Shown here: positions 44,144 through 54,704 of the stretch, piece by piece
Position numbering within the stretch: the stretch's first letter is position 1
Layout of the letters: each line of letters begins with the position of its first letter
Origin: Oikopleura dioica
Lineage: Eukaryota; Chordata; Appendicularia; Copelata; Oikopleuridae
Assembly (NCBI GenBank): GCA_907165135.1
Contig: OU015566.1
Location: forward strand, 1,986,501 to 2,050,500
DNA: 64,000 bases
Direction of reading: 5' to 3'
Translations under genes and position numbers: made by a program
The notes under the pieces: generated by a model
Told to the model about the DNA's origin: nothing
Databases searched by the model: none
What the model saw: the letters and a program-made list of their open reading frames with translations, nothing else

Positions 44144-45312
44144 CTAGAATTTGTCAGGAAGGCAGGTTCCTGGAAGCTTCGTTTGGCCATTCGGGCAGCA
44201 TTCGAACTTGTGGATTTGGTAAGGATGTCGCTAAAAATACTCGTTTGTTTACTTTATTCATGAAAATAACTTACCTTGATTCCGTTTCCGCAGCACTGAG
44301 TTTCTGAGAAGACCTTCGATTTCTCCCGTCGTCCAGATTGACCTTCACTCTTTGCCTCTTCAATTTGTCGTTCAGACATGTTTCCGAGACATTGGCTTTG
44401 TCGATCGAAACCTCCGGAAATATGGTTGGCTAGAAATAATCATCAAGAAAGGAAAAGGAAAAAGGAGGATGACCTTGAGACCATTTATCAGCGACTTTGA
44501 CGAATTGAGTCATGAACTCGATCTCCAATCGGCAAACCGTTCCCTCGCAGGTATCTTCTGGGTCAGCTAGAATTTCGATTACAAGCCGATTCGTATTGAG
44601 GATTCTGATAAAAAGAGTACTTACTGCAAAAAGGGACCCCTCGCTTGTCGAGTTTGTAGTTGTACGGAATGGTCGAGTCGCATTTGGACTCTGGAAAGTC
44701 CTTTTTGAGACAGTTGTATGATCGGAAAATATCGTGGCAGAGCGAGTCAACTTCATCGACAGGGGAGCCTTTTCCGAGCCAGTTTCCATCTGGCGAATGC
44801 ATCTGTTAAAATTGATAGAAAACTTGTTCCGTGAAGAATTCAAGAAAATAAGATTTGAGCGTTAAAATTACGGGTATCATCATGTAAATCATTCTTTTCG
44901 AATCTTCAATTTTCGATGAAGGAATGCTCTTTTTACCAATTTCCTGAGAAGGTAAGCAGAAGCAGCCATAGTTCAAAAGCATATCCTCCCCATCGCTAGC
45001 GCTTTGTCTCGGTTTTCTGAAGTCAACTCCTTTCTTCTTTTCCATTCGGAACTCGATCAATTCTCGAAGAATCTTCTGGTTGATGGTCGATCCCTCGCTG
45101 AGAATCGCCCTGAGTTGTCCATCAGTCATCAGTTCTCCGTGAAGAATGGCCTTGCCAGCTTCTTGTTTGTACTTAAAAATGTCATCTTTGATTTTTTCGT
45201 TCTCGCCGGTGTACGACTCGAACTTTGGAACAAGGCCTTGGATTTCCGCGATGAAGTGATGGGTTTTTCTTGCGAAGGCATCTCCGACGAGCAAAATATT
45301 TAACAGTTTCAT
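44144..45312 (-). CDS. secreted phospholipase A2-like protein
   Basis: Exons about 45312-44944, 44802-44625, 44566 onward and a last exon ending 44144. Signal peptide at MKLLNILLVGDAFA, a 100-residue helical pro-region, then a PLA2-like core: YGCFC (start of the Ca loop), GNWLGKGSPVDEVDSLCHDIF (Gly-rich loop and the catalytic His-Asp pair), with Cys pairs downstream (CCGNG, ECCPNG, CLPDKF at the end). The usual CCxxHD is LCHD here, so one Cys differs from canonical sPLA2. The first intron (44803-44943) appears to be GA-AG. Likely a secreted calcium-dependent lipid hydrolase, but activity is not certain given the changed core. A TATA box is 70 bp upstream. Confidence 0.8.
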
Positions 45313-46204
45313 TTTTTCTCTGTGTTTTTTGTTGTTTTGATGAATTCAAAATGTGAATGATCTGGATTCCACGGAGCTCGGTTTTATAGCGAAGCAAGAA
45401 CATATGCTCAATGAAACATGAATTGCTGATAAGGAACATGCGCATCACGCTCACGAGAATCGCGTGTTCCTGCCAATGTGCTGGATTTTTCAATTTACCA
45501 AGACTTGTGTTAGGCAAAATAAAGTGTTTTGAAATTGGTTATGCATTTTCACACAAATTTACGAAAGATATTTCTAAGATTGGTATTGTCATACAAACTT
45601 GCTATTTTTACTAAAAGTAAAAAGCTCTTTCCGCAGAAATTGAAGAATAAATATGGTTTCTTGAAAAAATCCATCATTTGTTATATAATTTCTTATCTTT
45701 AATATTTTCAATTAATCAATGAAAATACAGGCGACTCTTTTCTAAAAATGGTTAAATTTATCAAAAAGGGGTAAGAACAAATAGAAAAAATGATGGTACA
45801 ACTCAAGCAAACTTAAGAGAAAAATTGTCTTGAACCAAAAATGGTTGTTATTTGGAAAAGACGTCGAAATCAACCACGGTTATCAAAAGCTTGACGTCAA
45901 CGTTTTCTTTTTGGAACGGGAGCCAACATCTAGCTCACAACCATCGAGTAAACATAAGTTTTATCTCTCACGCTGCTGCATCCAAGCATCTGTTCAACAT
46001 CAAATCCGAGTTGTCCGTTTTAATTCGTCAACAAGGCAGTTTTCGATTAACAAAAATTTTTTCCGGCAAATAATCAATAATCTGTCTTTATTATTCAAAA
46101 GCTACAGTCAGATAAAAACTCACTTGACATATGCATACTTTTTTCGATTTGCTGTAACAAGTCGGTGGCGAAAAAATTCAAGAAAGCGATTCCATTTTTG
46201 GTTT
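45313..46204. other. intergenic; TATA box of the PLA2-like gene
   Basis: TATAAAA on the minus strand at 45382-45388. Beyond that AT-rich; a 174-codon plus-strand open frame (45830-46354) is low-complexity and partly antisense to the peptide gene, so I do not call it. Confidence 0.45.
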
Positions 46205-46381
46205 TCATCGCCCTTCTTTAAAAATCATCTGAAAAGCCTACAACCGGTTGTATCTTACATTTTGCTGTTGACGCGAAGCTTCTGGTTGTTTATACCCATA
46301 TTTCTTCATATAAATTCCTCCTGGCTCGGACGTCCAAGCGCTAGAAAAGGTTAAGAAAAAAAGCACTGGAAAAAATCTCAT
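46205..46381 (-). CDS. 48-aa secreted peptide, unknown
   Basis: Exons 46381-46259 and 46228-46205 joined across a 30-bp intron. Signal peptide MRFFPVLFFLTFSSA, then a 33-residue mature part rich in Lys, Tyr and Gln (GGIYMKKYGYKQPEASRQQQ). A strong TATATATATA box lies 31-42 bp upstream of the ATG. The very short intron contains the palindrome ACAACCGGTTGT. No homologue recognised. Confidence 0.55.
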
Positions 46382-47154
46382 CCTTTCTGTTCTGAATTTT
46401 CTTGAAGAAAAATATATATATAGTCGAGTGTCAAACCGAGCTCTTTAAATAGAGCAAACACTGTGCATAATCAATATTTCTGCAGCAGCTCAACTCAGCA
46501 GATTCATGAACGTCTAATTGTCGAATTATTCAAATGTCAATTCAGTTTACAGGGCAAAAAAGGGGAGTCTCAATACATTGTCAAAGATGATAAAAATTGA
46601 TTTTTTCCAAACAATGAGCTGGGAAAAAACGAAAAAATACAACAATTTTGACCAAATTTTGGACCAAAATTCTTGTTGAATTTAAGACCGATTAGATTTC
46701 CGCGCTCGGTCGGTATTACCGACTCGGTAATCCAATCAGATTTTAGAAAATTTTTTTTTAATTATTTAAGACTTTTTCAACAACAATAAGAGTTTCCTCA
46801 CTGATGTTAAAAAATGAAACCCTTACCCTAACCCAACCCAAACCTAACCCTAAAAATTCTTCTGATAGACTTTAAGTATCCTGTTACCACGGCAGAACAA
46901 TCAACAACTGTCATAGAAACGTATTTACTCGGAAAACCAATAATGGCATTTTGTGTCAACAGAACTTCGCAAGAATAACAAACTAATCGCTTCTCACTGT
47001 GTGCTTTTGTACTCGGAGACAATTGGAATCAGAACAACTTCTCTTTTCTTTTTTTGTTCGCAGCGGGTCCAAATATCTGATCCAGTTCTCGATTCTCCTA
47101 TTCAAATCTTTCATTCAATTCAATTTGCAGAGATCATAGAAAGAAAGAAATGAG
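46382..47154. other. intergenic with interstitial telomere-like array
   Basis: 46819-46852 is a degenerate CCCTAA array (accctaacccaacccaaa...). The rest has no coding model. A second array in opposite orientation begins at 47244. Confidence 0.5.
46412..46423 (-). promoter_or_regulatory. TATA box of the secreted-peptide gene
   Basis: TATATATATA run 31-42 bp upstream of the ATG at 46381. Confidence 0.6.
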
Positions 47155-48216
47155 ATGGTAGCTTACGGGGGAGAAAACACTTGGATTAGACCTGGAGAGC
47201 TTTTGGACGAGTACAGAGTTGGACAATATGAAACAAGATTGAGGTAGGTTAGGGTTAGGGTTAGAGTAAGGAGGTTAGGGTTAATTTTGTGGGATGGTGT
47301 CACGAATCGACAAAGAAATCTCGAAAAATTTAGCGTGGGCGGCTACTAGGCTGCATATTGGCCATCACGCCGAGTTCAGGCTTCTGATTGGTTGAAAATT
47401 TTCACGCAAAATTTGTCGATTCCTGACACCTCCCCTGTTTTTGATCCTTTTTTTAGTGCGAAAAATGTCGAAAACTCATTTCGCCAACTCTTTGGTTTCC
47501 CAAAAATCCTCGGCTCTTTCAAAAAAGAAGCACTTCTAGAGCTCAAAAGACGAGAAAATGTTCTGTCAACCTTGGCAAATCAGACGACCCTGGCGAGGGA
47601 AACGGTCGGACTCATTACCAATTGGTAACCCATTACCAATTGTGGTAACCCATTACCAATTTTGGTAATGCATTACCAAATTCGTCAAAAAAGTGTCGAT
47701 TTTTTCATTCGAAGAGCGAGTGTGCGCTCCGCGCCTGTATAATAGAAAATTTGTGGGGTGTTTTATTCATTAACTTGGCGAAAAAATTAAAATAAATTAA
47801 TAATCGACAACCGAAAATTGGTAATGGGTTACCAAAAATTTGGTAATGAGTCCGACCGTTCCCGCCTGGCGACTGGAACGAAATCTCTGAGTGTTTCTGA
47901 ATGCAAATCTTTATTTCAGGAACAAAATTTCAAAAAAAAAAAAATTCAAAAAAATAAAAAAAATATTTTTGAAATTTTCAAAAAGACTTTCCGAGGAGCC
48001 CTCTTTTCCGAAACCTGGTGGGAAGGATATCTCCTAAAAAGAAGAGCGCCCCTTGGAGATTTTACTTTTGAAGAAGTCGAAATCGAGCTCTGCAGTCGGC
48101 TCTTTCCGATCATTCTCGACAGGGGCAATCCTATCGAGTTGGGTCTCTCTTCATCTAAAAAATTAAAGAGAAGCAATTCGCTTCTCAGCAGGGGGAGAAC
48201 TCTCTTTTCAAGGTAG
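47155..48216 (+). CDS. unknown protein, coding exon interrupted by a MITE
   Basis: Exon 47155-47243 (MVAYGGENTWIRPGELLDEY...), exon from 47457 (AKNVENSFRQLFGFPKILGSF..), then the reading frame is broken at 47597 by a MITE and resumes at 47865 in the frame expected once one 8-bp target copy is removed. It continues to 48216 (ALFSETWWEGYLLKRRAPL..). A GA-AG intron at about 47921-47985 probably removes a poly-A/Lys stretch. The first intron's donor lies in a telomere-like array. Function unknown. With the MITE present the mRNA would be truncated after 'GLITNW' unless the insert is spliced out. Confidence 0.5.
47244..47284. repeat. interstitial telomere-like array (TTAGGG)
   Basis: GTAGGTTAGGGTTAGGGTTAGAGTAAGGAGGTTAGGG; the first GT is the splice donor of exon 47155-47243. 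Confidence 0.75.
47291..47434. mobile_element. GGGATGG-type MITE, copy 3
   Basis: Ends GGGATGGTGTCACGAATCGA and TCGATTCCTGACACCTCCCC, inner GCTTCTGATTGGTTGAAAA block. Lies in the first intron of the gene at 47155. Confidence 0.75.
47597..47864. mobile_element. MITE with 8-bp target duplication inside an exon
   Basis: 268 bp flanked by direct CCTGGCGA copies (47589-47596, 47865-47872). Inverted ends are GGGAAACGGTCGGACTCATT and the complement of CGGGAACGGTCGGACTCATT; inner sequence repeats TTGGTAATG/CATTACCAA. An 8-bp duplication is typical of hAT elements. Confidence 0.85.
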
Positions 48217-48408
48217 AACTCACCGGATCAGGTTGAGACCCTTTTTAGACCTTTCTAAAAAGAGATTACTGCCCAAACGCGAACGATCGAGAAATGGACG
48301 CCGATCGAGTATTTGGAGGTTTCGAAAATTTTCTCTTTTATTTTCATGATTCTGATTTTATTAAATTTCTGATTGACATGATTCTATTATAGGGATACTT
48401 CGCTGGCT

Positions 48409-49571
48409 ATGGGACGATTTCTCGGAAGTCGACGGGGTTCCTGGTACGTGATTGTACCTTCCTATTTTTCGAGTCGAAATTTTTGGCCGAAAAAAATTGT
48501 CTCGAAAATTGATTTTCGACGAAATTTTTTCGGGCTAAAAATTGACAGCAAAAAATTCTTCATTTAAAATTAAGAATTTTTTTTCATGATTGCTCATTAT
48601 TTTCAGGGCGCCCTCTAGAAGCAGATCTCGATCAAAGGATGAGCTCTTTTACATTTCCGAAAATGAAAACGACAACGAAAAGACAAAACGACTCAAGCGA
48701 GAAATGCGAGGAGCCCAAGATGATCTCAATCGACTACCAGTCCTTGAAGAAGTGACTGAAGAAGCAGAAAATGATGATGAAGTCGACAAGGAGCTAGTTG
48801 ATCAGGCGAAGAAAATGATTGAAGTTTTGAATGAAAAGAAGAATTTGAGAGCTGCGATCAGCAAAAAGGAAATCAGTAAGGGACAGCCCAGAGTCGGCGC
48901 TGACTGAGAATTCTAGAGGAGCTTGAGGAAGTACTCGAGCGAATTGAGAAGAAGGGATGGGTAAGAAGACTTCAAGAAGATTACAATGAGGGTCAAAAGC
49001 TTCTCGCGCGACTGAGGACTTATGAAAAAATGAGACATGAAATCATGGCGCTTACTCAGGAATTTTGGCTAAAATCAAGGAAAAATATATGTCTACCAAA
49101 TTTTGAGCCATAAACAGCCGACCATTTCCGAAATCCGCTCATACCAATACCCACCGAAGCAAGTCGAAAGTGTCATGCGAGCAACTTACATTCTTCTCGG
49201 AGAAAAACCGGCTGATATTTCGTAAGGACCATTGAAAATTTGTATTTCTCAATCAAATTCTAGTGACTGGAGAGCGTTGCAGGCCCTGATCGGTAAATTG
49301 GGCGCGAAATCTTTGAAAAATCGCGCGACAAAGTTCGATTTTGATAGTTTGCCGAAAGAACGCGCGCAAAAAGCTCATGTAAGGATTTTTTCGGAAGTAT
49401 CATTTAATAATATTCAACAGAAACTGATAAAAAGCATGAACGTCGACGAAGTTCGGGATGTTTCAAATGGAGCTGCGACTTTCTTTGTTTGGGTATTTTT
49501 TTATTTCGCTTCGAAATTCCTTAAAAACTTTCTTTCAGAGCCAAGCTGCGATCGAACCGCATCTCGACTGA
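48409..49571 (+). CDS. dynein heavy chain stalk-like protein, truncated
   Basis: Exons about 48393-48443, 48607-48875, 48917-49060, about 49120-49219, 49263-49380, 49421-49492, 49539-49571. The first part is acidic coiled coil (DDLNRLPVLEEVTEEAE, KKNLRAAISKKEI, ELEEVLERIEKKG). The second part matches the region around the distal stalk and its exit in dynein heavy chains: PTISEIRSYQYPPKQVESVM, then LLGEKP, then KFDFDSLP, KSMNVDEVRDVSNGAATFFVW (cf. 'V.KVS.AA..L..WV'). No AAA module or motor P-loop is visible and the frame stops soon after. It may be a free-standing microtubule-binding stalk or a decayed dynein fragment. Start and the junction near 49060-49120 are uncertain. AATAAA at about 49597. 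Confidence 0.55.
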
Positions 49572-49794
49572 TTTATCTTTGTTTTTTCGAAAAAAAAATA
49601 AATTTTATTTTTGTATTTCTATTATTTAAGTTTTTGGCGCTCTTTTTGGCAGAGAAAGATTTCACGTGCCATACGCTGTTATAATTTGAGAGCACGCGAT
49701 ACCGACAAGTGATCTAAATCTAATTCAACAAAGTTGAAGCTCCTTGTTCTTGCGGTAGGCGAAATATTTAATTTTTGATTTACCAGCTTTCACC

Positions 49795-49800
49795 TATAAA
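49795..49800 (+). promoter_or_regulatory. TATA box of the 49.9-kb peptide gene
   Basis: TATAAA 55 bp upstream of the ATG at 49855. Confidence 0.55.
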
Positions 49801-49854
49801 ATCAAGCTATCCGCTTTTTCAAACAATCAGAATTTCAAAAAAGCGAGATAGATT

Positions 49855-50096
49855 ATGAAGTTTTTCAAGATTTTGTTTCTCGTTGGAATCGCTTTTGGAT
49901 ACGAATTCTCAGAGAAATACGGAAATCTCGATGAATGTAGGTCTTTTTGATTGATTCCGAAGAGTATTTTCTAGCGCAATTTAAAAACTTCCCGATGCTC
50001 AAATTCCTGAAAGCTCGTCATTCTCACAAGGCAAGACAGCTGAGCAAGCTCGACCAAATCAAACTCGCTGAACAACTCCGACAGAATGCTGTTTAA
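49855..50096 (+). CDS. 67-aa small secreted protein
   Basis: Exons 49855-49936 and 49975-50096. Signal peptide MKFFKILFLVGIAFG, then a basic mature part with KNFPMLKFLKARHSHKARQL and a helical end. AATAAA at about 50154 and a TATA box upstream support it. There is no Cys and no KR site; family unknown. Confidence 0.65.
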
Positions 50097-50425
50097 AAAC
50101 GCTAGAATTCGACGAAAACGACCGAAAATTGAAAGAAAACGACTGATTTTTTGAATAAAATTTTCTCAAAAAATTTTTATTTGTTTATTAAATGATCGAA
50201 AATAATTTTTCTTTTTCAACTTTCAGCCGATTTGGCAAAATATCAATGCCAATCTGGCCTTGTAGTAGTATTTGCTTGAAAATTATTGACACAAGCGCGG
50301 TAGTCGATAGCAAATTACAAACTTTCCTTCTCTTGCAAAAATATTCAAGGGCCTGGCTTATTACAAGCTGGCTTCTGACCCCTCTTGATTGACGGCTAGA
50401 GAACCACAAGAAGAAAAGGCTAGAA
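50097..50425. other. intergenic, nothing recognised
   Basis: Poly(A) signal of the preceding gene, then AT-rich sequence with unsupported short frames. Confidence 0.35.
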
Positions 50426-53219
50426 ATGTCTCTGGCGAGGCAGAATGCGAGAAAATTCTTGAGCCTCGAGCAAGTGTGCTTGATTGAAGAGATTTTTGAC
50501 GATCGCCAGTTGAGGACGCATATTTTTGAGTTGCTTTATGATTATTCGGAAAATGCTGGTACCCCGGAATATCAAAATTGGAGGCTTTTGCTAGATGAAA
50601 TCGGTAATAAAATAACATGGAATTTCTTCCTCAAAAGCGCTGGGAATTTTCACTGGCAGATGTAGAATAATAAAACTGCCAGTAACTGATTCTAATCGCT
50701 GGACAAATATCACGCGTTTGTTCAGACAATGAAATTTACGAGCCACGTCATTACAGGATCTTCAAACTCATTCTTGAAATTTGCAATGTCAACCACTTGA
50801 GGGCAATCGCTATCGATCCAAGGGTTCCGCATCCGAACAATAATTTTGCAATTTTGACCAGTGTCGTAAGTCGATCAAAATTTCAAGAAAATATATTCTA
50901 CAGAAAATTTCTCGAAAATGTCAACAATCTCAGAAAAGTCACAAATGTCAGAAGAAATTTTTTCTTCAAAAAAACTTTGCAGTTTTTATTTGATAATTTC
51001 CGACATTTTTGATTTTTTTGACTTTTCCGACATTTTTGACCTTTTTGACATTTTTGATTTTTTTGTCAACAGCTGAATATTCTGTTCTAGTTCAAAACGG
51101 AAACTGACTCCCTCGGCCTAACCCTGCGAAACTACGTGAACCCAAATGGCTCACCAGAACTTTACGTCGCTACAGTCAGCTCAGGACAGCTTTCCGATAA
51201 CGCTGGCCTAAAGCCTGGCGATAGAATCCACGCAGTCAACAAAGCAATCATTAAAAATCTACAAGATTTTAAAATTGCCATTATGGTAACAGCTAAATCG
51301 AGGGCTACAAAAAAAAAATTTTTTTTTAGTCAGCAAAAACGAATTTGAAAGAATTCACAATTACAGTCGAAAAAGTCGGTTTCATCCCTTCAACAATGGG
51401 CAGCGCTCAGCATAAGAAAATCGTCTGGAACAGAGTGCCCGATTATAAATTTAACCAAGAAGAAATCCCGATTCGGATGAATTTGAGCAGCTTTAATTTG
51501 TCGTTTTGCTCGCCAGGCGTTTTTATCATGCAAGGAAGCGGGTCCAAAAAAGCTTTTAAAAATTTCTTCCCGACAAGTCCATTTTTTCGACCCGAAAAAG
51601 CAAGTTCAAAGCGCGATCAAAACTTCACCACCGCCAGAATCGGCGACGAAGTCACAGAAATCAACGGCGTCCGGACTCTAGAAATGAGCCGCGACGAGTT
51701 CGAAGTCCTCCAATCTCAAGGAATTGCAGAAGTCTTCTACAGAGAATCGACTTCAGAAGATTTGGCTAAATTGATTGCTAGATTGAGCCACGCAGGAATG
51801 AACTGGAATCAAACGGAGCTGGATAAATTGAATGAAAGGCATCAAATTCTGTTTCAGCGGGAAGCTACTGAGGTAAAATTGAATAAGGGTGTCACCTTGT
51901 TTTCCCTTCTTTAGGATAAAAACAAGCATTTGCAACGGTCAACATCGCGCTTTACCGAGATGAACTCTTTTGTCAAACCAAGCAAATATTATCCCGACAC
52001 TTCCTGCATGGATTCCTTGTAAGTAAATATTTACTGTTAACTTATTCCACTTTCACACGAGTCTTTTTCAGGGATATGAAGGAAGAAACGGACCCAAGAA
52101 ACAGCTTCCTGGGAATGCCAGATGTGAACATGGACAAGTCGGAGGCGGAAATTGATGAAGTTGTTGAAGAGCTAGAAAATTTAGCTGGTGAGGAAAGTGC
52201 TTTTTGTCGGAGAATTATTGATTTGTAGAAGAAGAACTTTCGCGACAGTCTGTGCGCTCGGTAAATTATCATGGCAGCGGAAGTGCGTTTGTGACAGCGA
52301 AGGCTTTGGCGCCTAGAAATTCTGTTGAGGAACCTGACACGAGCTCTTCCGGTGTTGACGAGCCTCAAGTAAGTTTTCTTGTTTTTTTTACATCTCTTCA
52401 CAAACCCAAACCCAAACCAAAACCAAAACCCAAACCAGAACCCAAACAAAAACCCAAACCAAAACCCAAACATAAACCCAAACCAAAACCCAAACCAAAA
52501 CCCAAAACCCAAAAAAAAACCAAAACCCAAACCAAAACCCAAACCAAAACCAAAATCCAAACCCAAAAAAAAAACAAACGTAAACCCAAACCCAAACCCA
52601 TAACTCTTGAAACTAGGCTCCATCTGATGTATCTTCCGAACCAGAGCCCGAACCATCAATCGACTCCGGACCAGAAGACCTCGCCCTCCCAGACCCTGAA
52701 CCAGAAAGCGATGAAGAACCAGTTCAAGCACCCGAAGAAGTCGAGAAAGAACTGATCCCGAAAATAAGTGCCCTGGAGATGAAATTTCTCAAAATGTTGA
52801 AAGAAAACTCAAACATGGCATCGACGATCCGAATTTCAACACCATCGAGTATGCGGCCAAGAGCGGATATGGTGCTGCATTTGAAGATAGATTTTGATGA
52901 AAATGCGATGATCGTCTTTTGCAGGAATAAGTTCTCGCAAATTGCGGTGAAGGAAACTACAGTCGATGGTATTTTTTCTAAAAAGAAAATTTTTTCTTCC
53001 TGTTTTTAGAAATTCGACCAGGAGATGAAATCGTGAAGATAAGAACATTGAAAGTAAAAGAAATGAATTCAAGTTTATCTGCTGTTGAAGGTACTAACAA
53101 GCGATCTTTTTGGTAACTTGATTCTTTCCCTAGAAATATTCAATAACTGGAAGCGATCGCCACAAAGATTCCCGCTTGTGATATCTGTATCGAGAAGAAG
53201 AGGACCTGTTTTTGGCTAA
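50426..53219 (+). CDS. harmonin-like multi-PDZ scaffold
   Basis: Starts 50426 with an N-terminal helical domain (residues 1 to about 100: ARKFLSLEQVCLIEEIF.., FKLILEICNV) like the harmonin-N domain. PDZ1 follows (about 51092-51290: SLGLTLRNYV...NAGLKPGDRIHAVN). PDZ2 is at about 51420-51760 (ARIGDEVTEINGVRTLEM), then a coiled coil (LDKLNERHQILFQRE), an acidic Ser/Pro/Glu-rich region (52615-52740), and a C-terminal PDZ3 (52870-53200: LKIDFDENAMIVF, EIRPGDEIVKI). N-domain, two PDZ, coiled coil, PST-like region, PDZ is the order of harmonin (USH1C), a scaffold binding cadherins and myosins in microvilli/hair-bundle links. Introns GT-AG, 35-130 bp plus one with a CCCAAA repeat. Confidence 0.75.
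52401..52604. repeat. CCCAAA/CCAAAA simple-sequence array in harmonin intron
   Basis: About 30 near-perfect 6-bp units (ACCCAA, ACCAAA). It lies within the intron from about 52371 to 52614 and is C-rich on the sense strand. Open frames across it are artefacts of the repeat. Confidence 0.9.
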
Positions 53220-53299
53220 GATTCATTTGCTAGACTGTAAATTTCACCTGCATTTTTTTCACTTTTAATAAACTCGCCGAAATTTCATTTTTATTATAA

Positions 53300-53328
53300 C
53301 AACCCAACCCTAACCCTAACCCCAACCT
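53300..53328. repeat. short interstitial telomere-like array
   Basis: AACCCAACCCTAACCCTAAC, about four CCCTAA units just after the harmonin gene's end. Confidence 0.7.
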
Positions 53329-53567
53329 GAATCAGTAGTACTGTATAAATTTCAGAGAGAATGAGTCATCATCCCCTCTCAAATAATCAAGTTAGAGAAC
53401 ACTAGGAGCGTGCTAATCCATTAATAACCACTGTCCATCTTTCAGACAGTATATTACTCAAAAAGAGAAAAATGGATCACTGGACGTTTTTGAAGATTTA
53501 GTAAGGCTTTGTTCGATTTCTTCTTTTCAAGAAAAGTTTTTTCGGTTTTTCAGGGACTGTTTTGCTC

Positions 53568-53938
53568 ATGTTGGTTTTTGCCTGGCTCTATTTGGTTTAT
53601 TGGACGGATACGGTTTTTGAACAAGTTGTCATTAATCCCTCAGGTTTGATAATGACCTCCAGAAATCTTAACAAAGATGGATTCTAGAGCTAACAAGAAC
53701 TCAGCGTCAAAACTTTCTCGATCGTCAGCGCCGAAGTTCCTTCCGGAAGCTCTCTTCAGTCTTTGGAAATGACCCGTATCTCCCTTTTTCAACCATAAAT
53801 ACCTGTTTTTCTAGAAACGAGTCTCGACGACTGTCTCAAAAGCCCAATTTCCTCGAAGTCTCTGCCGCTCAAACTCAATCTCGCCAAAATGTTTTCGGAT
53901 CTATGTCGTCTTTTTCTTCCTGCCCGAGTCAAAAATAA
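53568..53938 (+). CDS. single-TM small protein with Ser/Arg-rich tail
   Basis: The frame begins MLVFAWLYLVYWTDTVFEQV (a hydrophobic anchor) at 53568 and continues through exons at 53687 and 53820 to 53938. The tail is rich in Ser, Arg and Gln (RQRRSSFRKLSSVFG, a basophilic kinase-type site). The ATG at 53471 lies in a preceding exon whose frame runs into TAG at the junction, so either the true start is 53568 or the 5' end is trans-spliced at the acceptor 53551-53553. No homologue recognised. Confidence 0.5.
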
Positions 53939-53997
53939 AAATGATAAAAAATAATTCAATATATTTGTGGGCTAAATACAAGTTGAAATGGAGACAG

Positions 53998-54566
53998 TCA
54001 GAAATGATAGACAGGAGTGACAGTAGTGACTTGAACGTCAAGGCCAGGCTCTTTCTTTTCCGTTTTTATCTTCCTTGATTCCATTTCTTTGCGCTCGATG
54101 AACTGAATAATAGATTCTTTGACTCATTAAACTTCGCATAGAATAAAAATGATCTGAGTTCGGACTGAAAGCGTAAGTAAAGATGAAAGATCAGATAGCC
54201 TGAGATAGGTACTTACAAGAATTTTCTGCAAGTCCGGATCCCTCGAATCTCTCATTTGTTGTCTAATTCGTTCAATGCCCAGTTGTCCCGGCATCTTGAC
54301 ATTCGATAAGGATGGGTGCTCCGGCTTGCCCAACACCTCAAAAACCTTCGAAATCAAGGAAGAAATCAAACAATTACCGATGCGATGTACTTCTGCTTTT
54401 GCTTCTCACAATAAGATTTTGCATCGAAAAGATCAACAGGTGTTTTGACTTTTTTCTCGCCAATTTTCGCTCGATCTTTCAAAAAAAAAATAAATTTTTA
54501 ATTGCGAAACGAGGAGATACTTTCTGCGGTTTTTAGGCGTAATTCTGCGACGTTCGTGAGCGACAT
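53998..54566 (-). CDS. small charged protein, unknown
   Basis: Exons 54566-54521, then about 54474 to 54378, about 54347-54212 and about 54106-53998, joined in phase; about 127 residues. Sequence: MSLTNVAELRLKTAE, KKVKTPVDLFDAKSYCEKQ, VLGKPEHPSLSNVKMPGQLG, IRQQMRDSRDPDLQKIL, acidic/basic end QVTTVTPVYHF. Soluble, mostly helical, no domain recognised. Convergent with 53568-53938, stops about 60 bp apart. Confidence 0.6.
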
Positions 54567-54704
54567 TTTTTTTAAAGAAAACTGACTTTTTCTGCTCTTA
54601 AAGATGAAATAACAGACTCTTTTCTAGAAAATTTTGCATAAGAAATTTTCTCAAAAATTAGTATTTCGCGATATTTATTAATAATAATCGGTAAAAAAGC
54701 TAAA

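Noticed and set aside
45830-46354. 174-codon plus-strand open frame
   Set aside because: Low-complexity, no domain, and its 3' third is antisense to a peptide gene with signal peptide, splice sites and TATA box.
52042-52755. long open frames on both strands over 52.4-52.6 kb
   Set aside because: They cross a CCCAAA simple repeat inside a harmonin intron; translation gives Lys-Pro or Gly-Phe repeats only.
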